DNA from: CAYUPI01 sp964446585
GTDB lineage: Bacteria; Verrucomicrobiota; Verrucomicrobiia; Limisphaerales; UBA8199
NCBI GenBank assembly: GCA_964446585.1
Contig: CAYUPI010000040.1
Coordinates: 1 to 53,695 of the forward strand
Direction of reading: 5' to 3'
Length of the DNA stretch: 53,695 nt
The notes beneath the pieces are model-generated. The model was not told where the DNA came from. It did not search any database and saw nothing but the letters and a program-made list of their open reading frames with translations. Position 1 is the stretch's first letter. Each line of letters begins with the position of its first letter. Made by a program: the position numbers and the translations under genes. Of the stretch, positions 8,956 through 18,357 are shown one piece after another.

Positions 8956-9582
8956 CTACCCGCGAGACCTGCTCGGCTCGATGATGTGCGCCGGATTTCC
9001 CGCCGCCATGGAGTGGGGCGGAACATCCTTGGTCACCACCGCGCCGGCCCCGATGATGGCGCGGTCCCCAATGGTAACGCCCTTGAGCACAACGGCGCGC
9101 GCGCTGATGAAGACTCCGCGCCCAATTTTAACTGGCCGCGCCATCGTGCCACACAAACTGGAATCCATGGTCCATCCCCATTCGCCCTCGGGCAGATGAA
9201 AATCATTGTCGATGACCATGGCGCCAGAGCCGAAGATCGTTCCTTCTCCCACTTCGATGGATGCCCCGGCGCAAAGCACCGTCCCACTCAAGCCTACCTG
9301 GCGCCCCAAGACCAACTGCGAACCGGGCACCAGGGTGCGCAGCACGGACGGCTGAAAACACGCCAGCGTGTTGCACCGCACAGCGCTGGCGATCGACACG
9401 CCGTCCCCTAGAACCAGGTGAGAGTTCGGGGCTACACTGATCAAAGGACGCCCCAGGAAAGTGGACCTTCCTTCAAGTCGCACCCCTTTAAACCGCGCCT
9501 CGAGGCGCCAGAGGAATGATGGCCATTGGCGCACCCCCCCTAAAAGATAAGCAAAAGCGGTCGGGACGGTTCTTCGACTCAT
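8956..9582 (-). CDS. Left-handed beta-helix acyltransferase (hexapeptide repeat)
   Basis: 208 residues. The middle and C-terminal parts carry hexapeptide repeats: LVLGDGVSIASAV, IEVGEGTIFGSGAMVID, VKIGRGVFISARAVVLKG and VTIGDRAIIGAGAVVTKDVPP. They end in AAGNPAHII, the usual end of WbbJ/Maa-type O-acetyltransferases. The motif NDFHLP supplies the probable catalytic histidine. It likely acetylates a sugar in the surface glycan. The start ATG overlaps by 4 bp a short upstream open frame (9579-9809) on the same strand. Confidence 0.88.
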   Translation of the reverse strand: MSRRTVPTAFAYLLGGVRQWPSFLWRLEARFKGVRLEGRSTFLGRPLISVAPNSHLVLGDGVSIASAVRCNTLACFQPSVLRTLVPGSQLVLGRQVGLSGTVLCAGASIEVGEGTIFGSGAMVIDNDFHLPEGEWGWTMDSSLCGTMARPVKIGRGVFISARAVVLKGVTIGDRAIIGAGAVVTKDVPPHSMAAGNPAHIIEPSRSRG

Positions 9583-9809
9583 TTAAGGGTACTATCAAGC
9601 AGCCCCGCGACCTTCTCGCGGCCATGCAGCCCAACCAGATCTTCGAACATTAGTTCGAGATTGCCTGCAGATTCCTGCCAAATCAAATTAAAACATACCA
9701 GACGACGGCGACGCAGTTCGACAGTGCCGAGAGCGCGGAGGAATCCAACCCGACGGTTGTCTGGGCCCCTCGGCACAGTCCGCGAGAGGACGGCTCCTGG
9801 TCCGATCAC
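9579..9809 (-). CDS. Short hypothetical ORF overlapping the acyltransferase start
   Basis: 76 codons from a GTG start. It overlaps the acyltransferase gene by ATGA, which suggests translational coupling. The C-terminal half (CFNLIWQESAGNLELMFEDL, then VGLHGREKVAGLLDSTLK) reads like real protein, whereas the N-terminal half is arginine-rich. No family was recognised. It could be a small gene, the remnant of a longer gene, or chance. It fills most of the 306-bp gap between the divergent acyltransferase and GT4 genes. Confidence 0.3.
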   Translation of the reverse strand: MIGPGAVLSRTVPRGPDNRRVGFLRALGTVELRRRRLVCFNLIWQESAGNLELMFEDLVGLHGREKVAGLLDSTLK

Positions 9810-9888
9810 CCCAAAGGCGTCGTTCTGGCTTTACTCCTTCTGATGCTTGCGCCACTTTCTTAATCCACCGGGTGGCGGTTGTGAGCGC

Positions 9889-11079
9889 ATGGTGTCTATG
9901 TTGAAGAGGCCTTTGACCGTGGTCTGGGTTTCGGATTTTCCAGTGGAATGGCTGCCCGACATTCCAGAACCCCTGCGAGCCTTGCCACGCCAGCATCCAG
10001 CCACGTGGCAAATCGTTTTGCTTAACGAATTCGAGCAGGATCCTTCGCTCCGCGTTCATGTAATCCTTCTACGCCGCCGCATCCCACACGATCTGACTTT
10101 CGAGCGAAATCGGACTGTATTTCATGTTTTGAAGGCATCTGCGTGGCTCCGGTTAGCCTCGCTGTTCTGGACCGATGCGCTGCTGATAAGGCGAGTGTGC
10201 AAACGTATCCAGGCCGACCTCGTCCATGCTTGGGGCAGTGAGAGAGGGGCGGCTTTGACCGGCACGCGATTGCCTTATCCCAGCCTCATGACCGTTCAAG
10301 GTCTGTACGCTTGGTACAAGCAGGTGGTGCCATTCGGTGCCTACGATCTTTTGCTGGAACGGCTCGAGCGGATGAGCCTCTCTCGCGCCCGGCTCGTGAC
10401 GGCTGAGTCCAATTTCGCTATTCAATTTCTCAGGCAACGGTATCCCAAATTGGCCGTTCACCAGGCCGAACATGCTCCCAATCGCGCCTTCTTCCTGGCT
10501 CGCCGCCGGCCGCAGAGGGAACCGATCCACTTCGTGACGATCGGCGGACTCTCCGTCCGGAAGGGAACTGACCTGATTTTCCGGGCGTTGGATCGGCTAA
10601 GCACTGAGATGCCATTCAAGCTCACCGTGGTCAGCGGGCCCAATCCGCCCTATGTCGCATCGCTGCGCGAGTCGGTTTCTAGCGCCTTGTGGCAGCGTGT
10701 GGAATTTAAACACCATATCCTGCCCGACGAAGTCGCCAACGTGTTGGAAACCGCTACCATCATGCTGTTGCCCACGCGTGCCGATGTCAGCCCAAACGCC
10801 GTCAAAGAGGCGGTCGTCGAAGGTCTGCCGGTAGTGGCGAGCGATGTAGGTGGAATTCCGGATTACGTTCGTCCCGACCAAAACGGGTTTTTGTTCGCGT
10901 CCGGCGATCTGGACGCTTTCACAGGCTCGATTCGCCAGGCGGTGCACCACCCATTATTCAGCCGCGGCCAGGTCGAGCCTGCCTCGCTGGCCCGCAGCCG
11001 AGATTACCTCTCGCCGGAGCGCATGACGGCCAATTTCAAGACCGCTTACGAACTCGCGCTTAGACTGCATAACACTTGA
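9889..11079 (+). CDS. Glycosyltransferase family 4
   Basis: About 396 residues from the ATG; the open frame extends 42 bp upstream to a TTG. GT-B fold. The N-terminal domain begins VVWVSDFPVEW. The C-terminal donor domain has FVTIGGLSVRKGTDLIFRAL and the EX7E-type stretch SPNAVKEAVVEGLPVVASD, followed by VGGIPDYVRPDQNGFLF, all standard for retaining GT4 enzymes. It probably adds a sugar during glycan assembly. It is followed by the two polymerase/ligase-like genes on the same strand. Confidence 0.9.
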   Translation: MVSMLKRPLTVVWVSDFPVEWLPDIPEPLRALPRQHPATWQIVLLNEFEQDPSLRVHVILLRRRIPHDLTFERNRTVFHVLKASAWLRLASLFWTDALLIRRVCKRIQADLVHAWGSERGAALTGTRLPYPSLMTVQGLYAWYKQVVPFGAYDLLLERLERMSLSRARLVTAESNFAIQFLRQRYPKLAVHQAEHAPNRAFFLARRRPQREPIHFVTIGGLSVRKGTDLIFRALDRLSTEMPFKLTVVSGPNPPYVASLRESVSSALWQRVEFKHHILPDEVANVLETATIMLLPTRADVSPNAVKEAVVEGLPVVASDVGGIPDYVRPDQNGFLFASGDLDAFTGSIRQAVHHPLFSRGQVEPASLARSRDYLSPERMTANFKTAYELALRLHNT

Positions 11080-11128
11080 GAAAAGAATTGCTGGCTGAGG
11101 CGAGGTTGTGTTCTAATCTCACAGCAAA

Positions 11129-12658
11129 TTGGCGAATTCGATAAACATTCCAAGGACCCATTTAATCATGGGTTTGTGCCTGCCTCTGGCCGTATTGTTG
11201 GGATATTTTCTGGCCCAGCCGCTGGAAGCAGGCAGCATCGCCGTAGTGGTCCTGGTGATATCGCTACTCAGCGTGCCGCTGTTCATGAAATGGCACCATC
11301 CTTTGCTCATTTTGAGCTGGAACGCCTCAGCCAATCCCTTGTTCCTGCCGGGCAGACCGTCTCTATGGGCGCTAGTGGGCCTGACCAGCCTCTTTTTCGC
11401 CATCCTGGCCAGGTCGGTCAATCCTCACCGCCGCTTTGTTCAAGTGCCTTCCATCACCCTGCCACTGTTCTTCCTTGGGGCAGTGGTGATGACGACGGCT
11501 TTTCTGACGGGTGGAATCGGTACCCGTTTCCTGGGTTCGGATCGCTATGGTGGGAAAAGCTATTTTTATATCCTGGCCGCGATTGGCAGCTATTTCGCTT
11601 TTACCAGCCAGCGCATTCCCCTGCACCGAGCCGGGTTGTGCGTCGGCATGTTTTTCCTTGCTGGTCTTACGTCCCTGATTGGGAACCTGGCTTTTTCCGC
11701 TGGCCCGCCATTCAATTTCCTGAGCGCCTTTTTCGTGCCTGATCCCGACGTCGAAAGGATGGCTGCGAGCCTGAATGTCTCGCCGGAAATGCTTCGTCTG
11801 GGCGCTTTAGCTGCTGCCGGGACAGCGATCTACTCCTGGCTGCTGAGCCGCCATGGCCTGCGGGGCGTCTTGAATCTCAAACGGCCTTGGCGGCTTTTTC
11901 TCGTGCTACTCGCCCTAGTGGGCTGCTTGATCTCAGGGTTCCGGACTTCAGTGATTTTCTTCGCGCTGATCTTCGCCAGCGTTTTTTATTTTGAGGGTCT
12001 TCACCGGACGCGTTTAATGCCAATAATGGCGGTGGTCGCGCTGTTAGCCGGCTTGCTTCTGCTGTCTCAGGCGGAGAAACTTCCGTTTATGGCGCAGCGC
12101 GCCTTGAGTTTTGTGCCCGCCATTCGGGTCAATCCGGCCGCCATGCAAGTCGCTCGGGAATCGACGGAATGGCGCGTGGAGATGTGGAAAGAGGTTCTGC
12201 CCCAGGTGCCAAAATATCTGCTCAAAGGCAAGGGCTACGTCATCGAACCGAATGATTTGTTCATGGCCCAAGTATCCTCCTTCCATGGTTTTGGAATTCA
12301 AGCGGCCGGGGCGCTGGTGGCCGGCGACTATCACAACGGCCCACTTTCTGTGCTCATACCCTTTGGCCTTTTCGGCTTGATCGGGTTTGTTTGGCTCGTG
12401 GTGGCCAGTTTGCGGCTGCTCTATAGTTATTATCGCTTCGGCGATCCGGCCCTGCAGCGAATCAATACTTTCTTGCTCGCCGCTTTCGTTGCGAAAACCC
12501 TTGTTTTTATGGTTATATATGGAGGGTTTTCTTCAGAACTCTGTGGCTTCCTCGGGCTCGTCGGCCTGAGCGTCAGCCTAAACGGGGCGCCTCAAGCTTG
12601 CGTTGAGCCGGAAACCAGCCCAGAAGCCTTGACTTTCTTCTCGGAAAGGGTAAGTTAA
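11129..12658 (+). CDS. O-antigen ligase/polymerase-like membrane protein, copy 1
   Basis: 509 residues with about ten to twelve hydrophobic segments. The size and topology match the Wzy/WaaL superfamily, with a large loop (about 330-410) containing EWRVEMWKEVLPQVP, KGKGY and DYHNGPLSVLIPFG. The start is TTG. The first 13 residues align with the paralogue immediately downstream, which supports TTG over the internal ATG at 11168. In Wzy/WaaL proteins the periplasmic loop bears the catalytic arginine and histidine; here the arginine in EWR and the histidine in DYH are conserved between both copies. Substrate unknown. Confidence 0.75.
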   Translation: MANSINIPRTHLIMGLCLPLAVLLGYFLAQPLEAGSIAVVVLVISLLSVPLFMKWHHPLLILSWNASANPLFLPGRPSLWALVGLTSLFFAILARSVNPHRRFVQVPSITLPLFFLGAVVMTTAFLTGGIGTRFLGSDRYGGKSYFYILAAIGSYFAFTSQRIPLHRAGLCVGMFFLAGLTSLIGNLAFSAGPPFNFLSAFFVPDPDVERMAASLNVSPEMLRLGALAAAGTAIYSWLLSRHGLRGVLNLKRPWRLFLVLLALVGCLISGFRTSVIFFALIFASVFYFEGLHRTRLMPIMAVVALLAGLLLLSQAEKLPFMAQRALSFVPAIRVNPAAMQVARESTEWRVEMWKEVLPQVPKYLLKGKGYVIEPNDLFMAQVSSFHGFGIQAAGALVAGDYHNGPLSVLIPFGLFGLIGFVWLVVASLRLLYSYYRFGDPALQRINTFLLAAFVAKTLVFMVIYGGFSSELCGFLGLVGLSVSLNGAPQACVEPETSPEALTFFSERVS

Positions 12659-12710
12659 TGAAAGTTGATGCTGCATTAGATTCACTTAGTCCTTCGGTTT
12701 TTGTCTTCGC

Positions 12711-14255
12711 ATGACCACTGCGGCCTTTCCGTTAATCCGTTCGCTTCTGATTTATAGCATTTGCGTACCGCTGGCGCTGGTATTGGGTTACCTGATCTCG
12801 ACGCCGTACGATTTCACCAGTTTCACTGTTGTGGGTTTGGTTTTGTTCTTTTTGCTGATTCCACTTTTATTGCGCTGGCATCATATCTGGCTGATCGCCG
12901 CCTGGAACATGAGCGTGGTGCTCTTCTTTCTTCCGGGCCGGCCGCTGATTTGGCTGCCACTGGCCTGGATCAGCTTATTGATCTCGGTATTCCATTATAT
13001 CTTGAACCGGAAGCACAAATTTTTGCATGTGCCGGAACTCACTAAACCTCTAATCCTCCTGGCGTTGATCACACTGATTACCGCCAAATTAACCGGCGGC
13101 TTTGGGGTCCACTCGTTGGGCAGTGACACCTTCGGTGGAAAGCGCTATTTGATGATCCTGACCGCGATCGCCGGCTATTTCGCCATCACCAGCCTGCGGA
13201 TTCCGCCGCATCGGGTGCCGCTGTATGTAGCCCTCTATTTTCTCGGGACGATCACGATTGCCGTTGGGGAGCTGGCCGTTGTCGCCGCCCCAGCCTTTTA
13301 TTTCATCTTCCTCATCTTCCCGGTCGGGGATGGCGGCCTCCAGGCCATCGCTGGCGATCCCACCGGCCGGCCAGGTTTTGGCGTACGCATCGGAGGTCTG
13401 GCGGCGGCAGGCAGCGCATTATATCTGCTGATGCTCTGCCGTTTCGGTATCCGGGAGCTGTTCTCATGGAGCCGAATTGGCCGGTTGTTGTTGTTCCTGT
13501 TTTTCTTTTTCGTAGCACTGTTGGGAGGCTTCCGCTCGACGCTCATCGTCTTTCTGCTGACTTTCTGCATTCTCTTTTATCTAGAGGGATTGGCCCGCAG
13601 CCCTTTGCTGCCGGCCTTTCTGCTCATGGCCATCCTGGCCGGCGCGGCAATTGTCCCCATGGCGGATCGCCTACCCTTGGCCGTCCAACGAACCTTGAGC
13701 TTCCTTCCCTTGCCGATAGATCCACTGATCAAGGCTGACACGCAGGCTTCAAACGAATGGCGCCTGCAGATGTGGCAACACGTTCTTCCCCAAGTGCCGG
13801 AGCATCTCATTCTCGGTAAAGGTTATTCCTTTAGCGCCAAAGACCTCGACATGACCCGAATCAGGAATCCAGTTCAATCCGGTACCGAAGGCGCAGAATT
13901 GGCCAGCGATTATCACAGCGGGCCGTTGTCCGTCATTGTGCCCTTTGGAATTCCCGGAGCCATCGCCTTCCTCTGGTTCTGGTGGGCCTGCCTGAAAGTG
14001 CTCCGCCAAAATTATCTCTTTGGCGACCCTGCATTTCGCCGCGTCAATACGTTCTTGCTGGCCTACTTCATCGCAAAAATGGCGTCCTTTACGGTCATTT
14101 TTGGCGGCTTGTATAGCGATTTGGCCAGTTTCACCGGCCTCGTGGCCCTGAGCGTGAGCATAAATGGCGGCATGGCCCGGAAAGCAATCGCGCCACGGCC
14201 TCAAATCGTGCTGAACCGCTTCAAGCTACAGCCACCCAGGCCCGTTGGCGCCTGA
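12711..14255 (+). CDS. O-antigen ligase/polymerase-like membrane protein, copy 2
   Basis: 514 residues, clearly paralogous to the preceding gene along the whole length. Shared blocks include FLPGRP, LTGG followed by LGSD, EWRLQMWQHVLPQVP, GKGY, DYHSGPLSVIVPFG and RRVNTFLLAYFIAK. About twelve membrane segments. The start ATG lies 52 bp after copy 1. Two adjacent homologues could act as a polymerase and a ligase, or serve two acceptors; sequence alone does not separate these. It ends 15 bp from the convergent methyltransferase gene, with no visible terminator. Confidence 0.78.
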   Translation: MTTAAFPLIRSLLIYSICVPLALVLGYLISTPYDFTSFTVVGLVLFFLLIPLLLRWHHIWLIAAWNMSVVLFFLPGRPLIWLPLAWISLLISVFHYILNRKHKFLHVPELTKPLILLALITLITAKLTGGFGVHSLGSDTFGGKRYLMILTAIAGYFAITSLRIPPHRVPLYVALYFLGTITIAVGELAVVAAPAFYFIFLIFPVGDGGLQAIAGDPTGRPGFGVRIGGLAAAGSALYLLMLCRFGIRELFSWSRIGRLLLFLFFFFVALLGGFRSTLIVFLLTFCILFYLEGLARSPLLPAFLLMAILAGAAIVPMADRLPLAVQRTLSFLPLPIDPLIKADTQASNEWRLQMWQHVLPQVPEHLILGKGYSFSAKDLDMTRIRNPVQSGTEGAELASDYHSGPLSVIVPFGIPGAIAFLWFWWACLKVLRQNYLFGDPAFRRVNTFLLAYFIAKMASFTVIFGGLYSDLASFTGLVALSVSINGGMARKAIAPRPQIVLNRFKLQPPRPVGA

Positions 14256-14270
14256 GATTGGAGTGAACGT

Positions 14271-15086
14271 TCACGTCTTCCTCGCCTCTGAGTAGAGTGA
14301 GCCGGATTTGTAAGACCGACCATCCGCCTCGGTGTCGAGGAGGTCGTCCACAAATCCCGGGATCTGGGAGTCGGACGCCGGCAGGAAGACGACCTGGTCG
14401 AAACCGCAACGGCGCAATAGCCCGGACAAACTGTGCCAGTCATACATCCACTTGTGCTTTTCACCTATGCGAGTGTCATCAATCAGCGCTGAGCGCACGC
14501 CCGGAGGCAGAAAGCGTTTCACCGAACCGACATACAGATAAACCAGCTTAGTGCGGAGCTTGTTCCAGGTCAGGGAGCGGAGGCGTCTGCTCAGCGTTCT
14601 AGAGGCTGATAAAGTCCAGGGGATGGTGTCGGTGCGGGACTGGACGTAGTCAATCATTTCCCGATCATTGGCCGCCATAAGCTTTTGTCGGAATGGACCC
14701 ATCAAACCGGAGGGCTGGGCGCGCGTTAGTTGGTCCAGCATCTCCAGGATAATCCACTCGTAACGCCGACGCGCCGTATCTGAGGTCTGGACTTCATCGA
14801 GAATCCGCAGGTATTCCCGGCAGACGTTCTCCAAGTCCGGGACCACCGTCCGCAGAATTCCTCCAGGTTTCAGTAAACGATGACACTCCCGGAGCAGGAC
14901 TTCGGCGGTCGCGGGGGCAAAATGCTCGAGGACGTGGCTGCTGTAAATCGCGTCGAAGTCACCATCCGCAAACGGCAAGCGGCGCAGCAAATTGACGCGT
15001 TGTACCTCGGGATGCTCCGAGTGAAAATCAATATTCACCCAGCCTTTGGCGAAGCGGTGGCCACATCCGAAGTTCAGTTTCTTCAC
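14271..15086 (-). CDS. Class I SAM-dependent methyltransferase
   Basis: 271 residues, starting at GTG directly before KKLNFGCGHRFAKGW. Motif I is LNFGCG (4-9). VNIDFH is the acidic strand-2 end. FDAIYSSHVLEHF (about 44-56) and LLKPGGILRTVVPDLE (about 71-86) are the methyltransferase_11 blocks. The N-terminal CGxxxxxGWxNID pattern is common in methyltransferases of polysaccharide clusters. The C-terminal 150 residues are a less conserved cap. Likely target: a sugar hydroxyl or a lipid-linked intermediate. Confidence 0.85.
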   Translation of the reverse strand: MKKLNFGCGHRFAKGWVNIDFHSEHPEVQRVNLLRRLPFADGDFDAIYSSHVLEHFAPATAEVLLRECHRLLKPGGILRTVVPDLENVCREYLRILDEVQTSDTARRRYEWIILEMLDQLTRAQPSGLMGPFRQKLMAANDREMIDYVQSRTDTIPWTLSASRTLSRRLRSLTWNKLRTKLVYLYVGSVKRFLPPGVRSALIDDTRIGEKHKWMYDWHSLSGLLRRCGFDQVVFLPASDSQIPGFVDDLLDTEADGRSYKSGSLYSEARKT

Positions 15087-15232
15087 TCTGGCAGCATGAC
15101 GGGAGATCCGGCGATTGTCGAGCGGCGGACATATCTGTTCTGGAAACCGCGCCTGAAGCTGAAGGCCCCCACTGCTCTGGTAATGGTCAACTTGGTTTAT
15201 GCTTTACTCCCAAAATGCTCCACTGCATTGTA

Positions 15233-16240
15233 TCAAGTCCCGCTACTTCCCGAAGATTCAGTTGCGGAACTCATCCCCAGCCTCGATCGGGTGTAAGCAA
15301 CGACATCCGCGACAATTTTTTCCAGGTTGTGCTTGGGCTGGAAACCGATGACCTTTCGGATCTTTGCCAAATCTGGAATTCGCCGGTGCATGTCCTCAAA
15401 CCCGACGGCATAAGCCTGGTCGTAAGGGACGAGCGTAATCGGAGCTGCCGAGCCGGTCGCTTTTCGTACGACCTCCGCCAGTCGCAGGATCGTGATCTCC
15501 TCGTCGCTGCCAAGGTTGAAAATCTCCCCTGTCGCCGCCGGTGCCTCCATGAGCCGGAGAAGGGCTTTGGTTACGTCAGCGACGTGGCAAAAACAGCGCG
15601 ACTGCGTGCCGTCCCCGTGGACGGTAATGGATTCGCCCATCAACGCCTGCTGGACGAACCGGGGAATGACCATTCCATAGGTGCCCGTTTGCCTCGGCCC
15701 AACGGTGTTGAATAAACGGACAATAATGACAGGAAGCGCGCGCGTCTGGTAGTGGGCCAAAGCCAAAAACTCATCTACGGCCTTGGAATAGGCATACGAC
15801 CAGCGGCTCTTGGTGGTCGGTCCGTAGAGCAGGTCCTGATCCTCCCGGTAAGGAACCCTGTCAGATTTTCCGTACACCTCGCTGGTTGAGGCCAGCAGGA
15901 CCCGCTTGCCCTTCTTGCTGGCGTGCTTGAGCACAACGTTGGTGCAGTCAATGTTCGTGGTGATAGTGCGGATGGGTTCCTCGACCACGATTCGGACCCC
16001 AACAACGGCCGCCAGGTGGAAAATCCCGTCGGCCTGGTCAATAAGTTCCGCGAGCAGGGGTTCGTTCAAAACCGAGTCGATTACATACTGGAAGCCCTTC
16101 GCGCCCTTCAGGTGCAAAATATTTTGGATGCCTCCCGTGGTTAGATCGTCAATCACCATGACCGAATGCCCAAGTCCAAGCAATAAATCGGCCAGGTGAG
16201 AGCCAACGAATCCGCAGCCGCCTGTAATCAAATATTTCAT
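15233..16240 (-). CDS. NAD-dependent nucleotide-sugar epimerase/dehydratase (extended SDR)
   Basis: 335 residues. The Rossmann motif TGGCGFVGS is at 6-14, the acidic cofactor-binding pair DD at 31-32, the active-site stretch STSEVYG at 118-124, and the catalytic YxxxK pair at Y149/K153. RLFNTVGPRQTG and EIFNLGSDEEITI are typical of UDP-glucose 4-epimerase and UDP-glucuronate decarboxylase relatives. The DMHRRIPDLAKIRKVIGF end is also shared by those families. It supplies an activated sugar for the cluster; exact product not assignable. Confidence 0.9.
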   Translation of the reverse strand: MKYLITGGCGFVGSHLADLLLGLGHSVMVIDDLTTGGIQNILHLKGAKGFQYVIDSVLNEPLLAELIDQADGIFHLAAVVGVRIVVEEPIRTITTNIDCTNVVLKHASKKGKRVLLASTSEVYGKSDRVPYREDQDLLYGPTTKSRWSYAYSKAVDEFLALAHYQTRALPVIIVRLFNTVGPRQTGTYGMVIPRFVQQALMGESITVHGDGTQSRCFCHVADVTKALLRLMEAPAATGEIFNLGSDEEITILRLAEVVRKATGSAAPITLVPYDQAYAVGFEDMHRRIPDLAKIRKVIGFQPKHNLEKIVADVVAYTRSRLGMSSATESSGSSGT

Positions 16241-16304
16241 GGATCCGCTTGGAAATTAGGCATCCGGTGTGGAACAATCAATATAATCCCAGGAGCCTGC
16301 TGGC

Positions 16305-18254
16305 TCATTCTGAAGCGAACGGTGGTAATTTCATTAGAAACCAATCCCTGGGGCCAATCGCGGCTTTCAAGTCCAGGCTGACTTTGGCTTGGAATTCCGC
16401 GTGCATTGCCTGCGCCCACTGGTCCAAGGTCTGATGAAAGAGCAGTTGAAGGTTGTAGGGCTGAACCAATACGTATTCGATCCCCCGCCGCTGCAAAGTC
16501 AGCGCCGAGTCCGATGGCGTGACGTGTTCGATCTTGAGGTGGCCAAAAGGACGCCAGAGAGAGGCCTCAGGATCATCAAAAGTGATCACGCCGAGCACTT
16601 TAATGTCTACGGGCAGTATCTTGCGCGCAGGCGCGAATCCGTCCGCCCGCATGCCGTAAACCGAATAGACGCGTTCTGCGCGATCGAGCATCCAGCCGGA
16701 TCCGCCATTTTGCTGGAGCATCTTGAGTAACCCCTGTGCGGGAAAAAGGGGACGCGCGGGGTCCACCACGAGCAGCACAGCCGCTAGCGCCGAGGCGGTG
16801 GTCGCGCCGACCCGCCACCAGCGTCGGTTCACCACGTACCGATGGCCAGGATGGATCAGAAAGGGCATCAACAGCAGCGGGTAATACGGTGTCAGCAACC
16901 GAGCGGCGCTCCCCGTGAGCGAGGCTTGCATGAAGGCGGCGAGCGCCACGGAGGTCGCACCAATTACCAACATCTGGTCACGTGTCATTTTCGGCATTTG
17001 CTCCCCGTTCCTGCGTGCGGCACGGATGGCTGTCACGATCGAGACAGCGAGCAAGACCGAGGCCCCAAAGCCCAATCCGGCCCCTTCCTCGATCTGCAAC
17101 TCGTCTAGTCGAAAAATTTTATCCGGCGCCGCGAAATCGGGTTCCACCCACTTAGGTGCCCTGGTTGCGACATGCTCGTTCCAGCTCTTGGCGAAGGGCA
17201 TGACCGGCGGGGTAAAGTTTTGTAAACTGATCAGCAGGGCATTTCCGACCACTCGAGACCACGGTTTGCCGGACGTAAAATGGACATTTTCGATTCGTGC
17301 GCCGGTCCAGTCGCCACAGTATTTCCAATTTAAAATGCCGGTTGGGATGAAAGATGCACCCACGGCGGCGCTGACAACCAGAAGAGTGGCAACCACTCTC
17401 GTCATACGCAGCCGCCAACAAGGCACGGCCAGCACTACCCAGACCGACAGCAACGGCAGCGTGTTCGCTTTGACTCCGGTGAAGAGCGCTGCGGCCAGAA
17501 TCGACAGCCAAAGATCGGTGTGCCGTTCTCCCTCTCGCGCCCGCAGCGCAAAGAGCATAGCTGCCAGCACGAAAGGCGCGGGGAAAAGGTCATTCCCTAT
17601 ACTCCCCGCCTGGAGCACAAAGCAATAACCCGACGAGACCAGCCACATCCAATGCCAGGCCACGCGGCCGCGAACACCCAGCCTGTGAAACACGCTGAAC
17701 ACCAGTCCTGGCAGCAGCAGGAGGGAAACGATGTTGATCAGGAAGAGAAACCGGTCGGTTCTGACCAGAGCGAGCCATGGGGCCGAGAGCCATTCGAAGG
17801 CCGTTGCGCGTGTATTCAGCCGAGGGAATTCCGTATGGATCCAGTGCCAGCGCCCTTCCGCCAGCCAATGCAGCACGCGCGGCATGCGATAGGCAAGCGC
17901 ATCATAGTTATTCGGCGCATAGAGCGCGCCGCCCACGAACGCCAGGATCGCCAGCACCAGGAATGCCAGGGGAAATGGCCGCCGAAAGCGCCGCTTTAGT
18001 TTGGTCATTTTGCTACCCAGCCCGGCAGCGGGAAATATTTTCCTCCGAAAAACAAAAGCGACGCCGAGGCCCAGCCCCGAAACTATCGCATAACCGGTCG
18101 CGTTAAGTTGGTGGCAAGCCGAGAGGAGCCACCCCGCGCAACTATAAAACGCGCAGAACAGAATCCAAGCCGTCACCAATGCAGGCGCACTTGGGAGGGA
18201 AGGAACTCGGCCAGGGCCTGAAGCGGCCAGGGTAGACCTATTGCGCGCAGCCAT
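16305..18254 (-). CDS. GT39-like polytopic membrane glycosyltransferase
   Basis: 649 residues with about eleven hydrophobic segments and a C-terminal soluble part of about 120 residues. The first large outer loop contains NNYDALAYRMPRVLHWL. The aspartate there sits where ArnT/PMT-type (GT39/GT-C) enzymes carry their catalytic acid. These enzymes use polyprenyl-phosphate sugars on the periplasmic side. The soluble tail, with RAERVYSVYG and RRGIEYVLVQP, is typical of such proteins in environmental bacteria. It is the last gene of the glycan region on the minus strand and lies 64 bp beyond the epimerase start. Confidence 0.8.
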   Translation of the reverse strand: MAARNRSTLAASGPGRVPSLPSAPALVTAWILFCAFYSCAGWLLSACHQLNATGYAIVSGLGLGVAFVFRRKIFPAAGLGSKMTKLKRRFRRPFPLAFLVLAILAFVGGALYAPNNYDALAYRMPRVLHWLAEGRWHWIHTEFPRLNTRATAFEWLSAPWLALVRTDRFLFLINIVSLLLLPGLVFSVFHRLGVRGRVAWHWMWLVSSGYCFVLQAGSIGNDLFPAPFVLAAMLFALRAREGERHTDLWLSILAAALFTGVKANTLPLLSVWVVLAVPCWRLRMTRVVATLLVVSAAVGASFIPTGILNWKYCGDWTGARIENVHFTSGKPWSRVVGNALLISLQNFTPPVMPFAKSWNEHVATRAPKWVEPDFAAPDKIFRLDELQIEEGAGLGFGASVLLAVSIVTAIRAARRNGEQMPKMTRDQMLVIGATSVALAAFMQASLTGSAARLLTPYYPLLLMPFLIHPGHRYVVNRRWWRVGATTASALAAVLLVVDPARPLFPAQGLLKMLQQNGGSGWMLDRAERVYSVYGMRADGFAPARKILPVDIKVLGVITFDDPEASLWRPFGHLKIEHVTPSDSALTLQRRGIEYVLVQPYNLQLLFHQTLDQWAQAMHAEFQAKVSLDLKAAIGPRDWFLMKLPPFASE

Positions 18255-18357
18255 CGCTTCGATTCAATGACAGCAAAGCCAGGTTCATTCGCTGATAGGT
18301 CGAGTCCGTTGTCAGTTTGCTGACGTCTGCGCCAGCAGGTCAACTCGAAAGCCGGGC

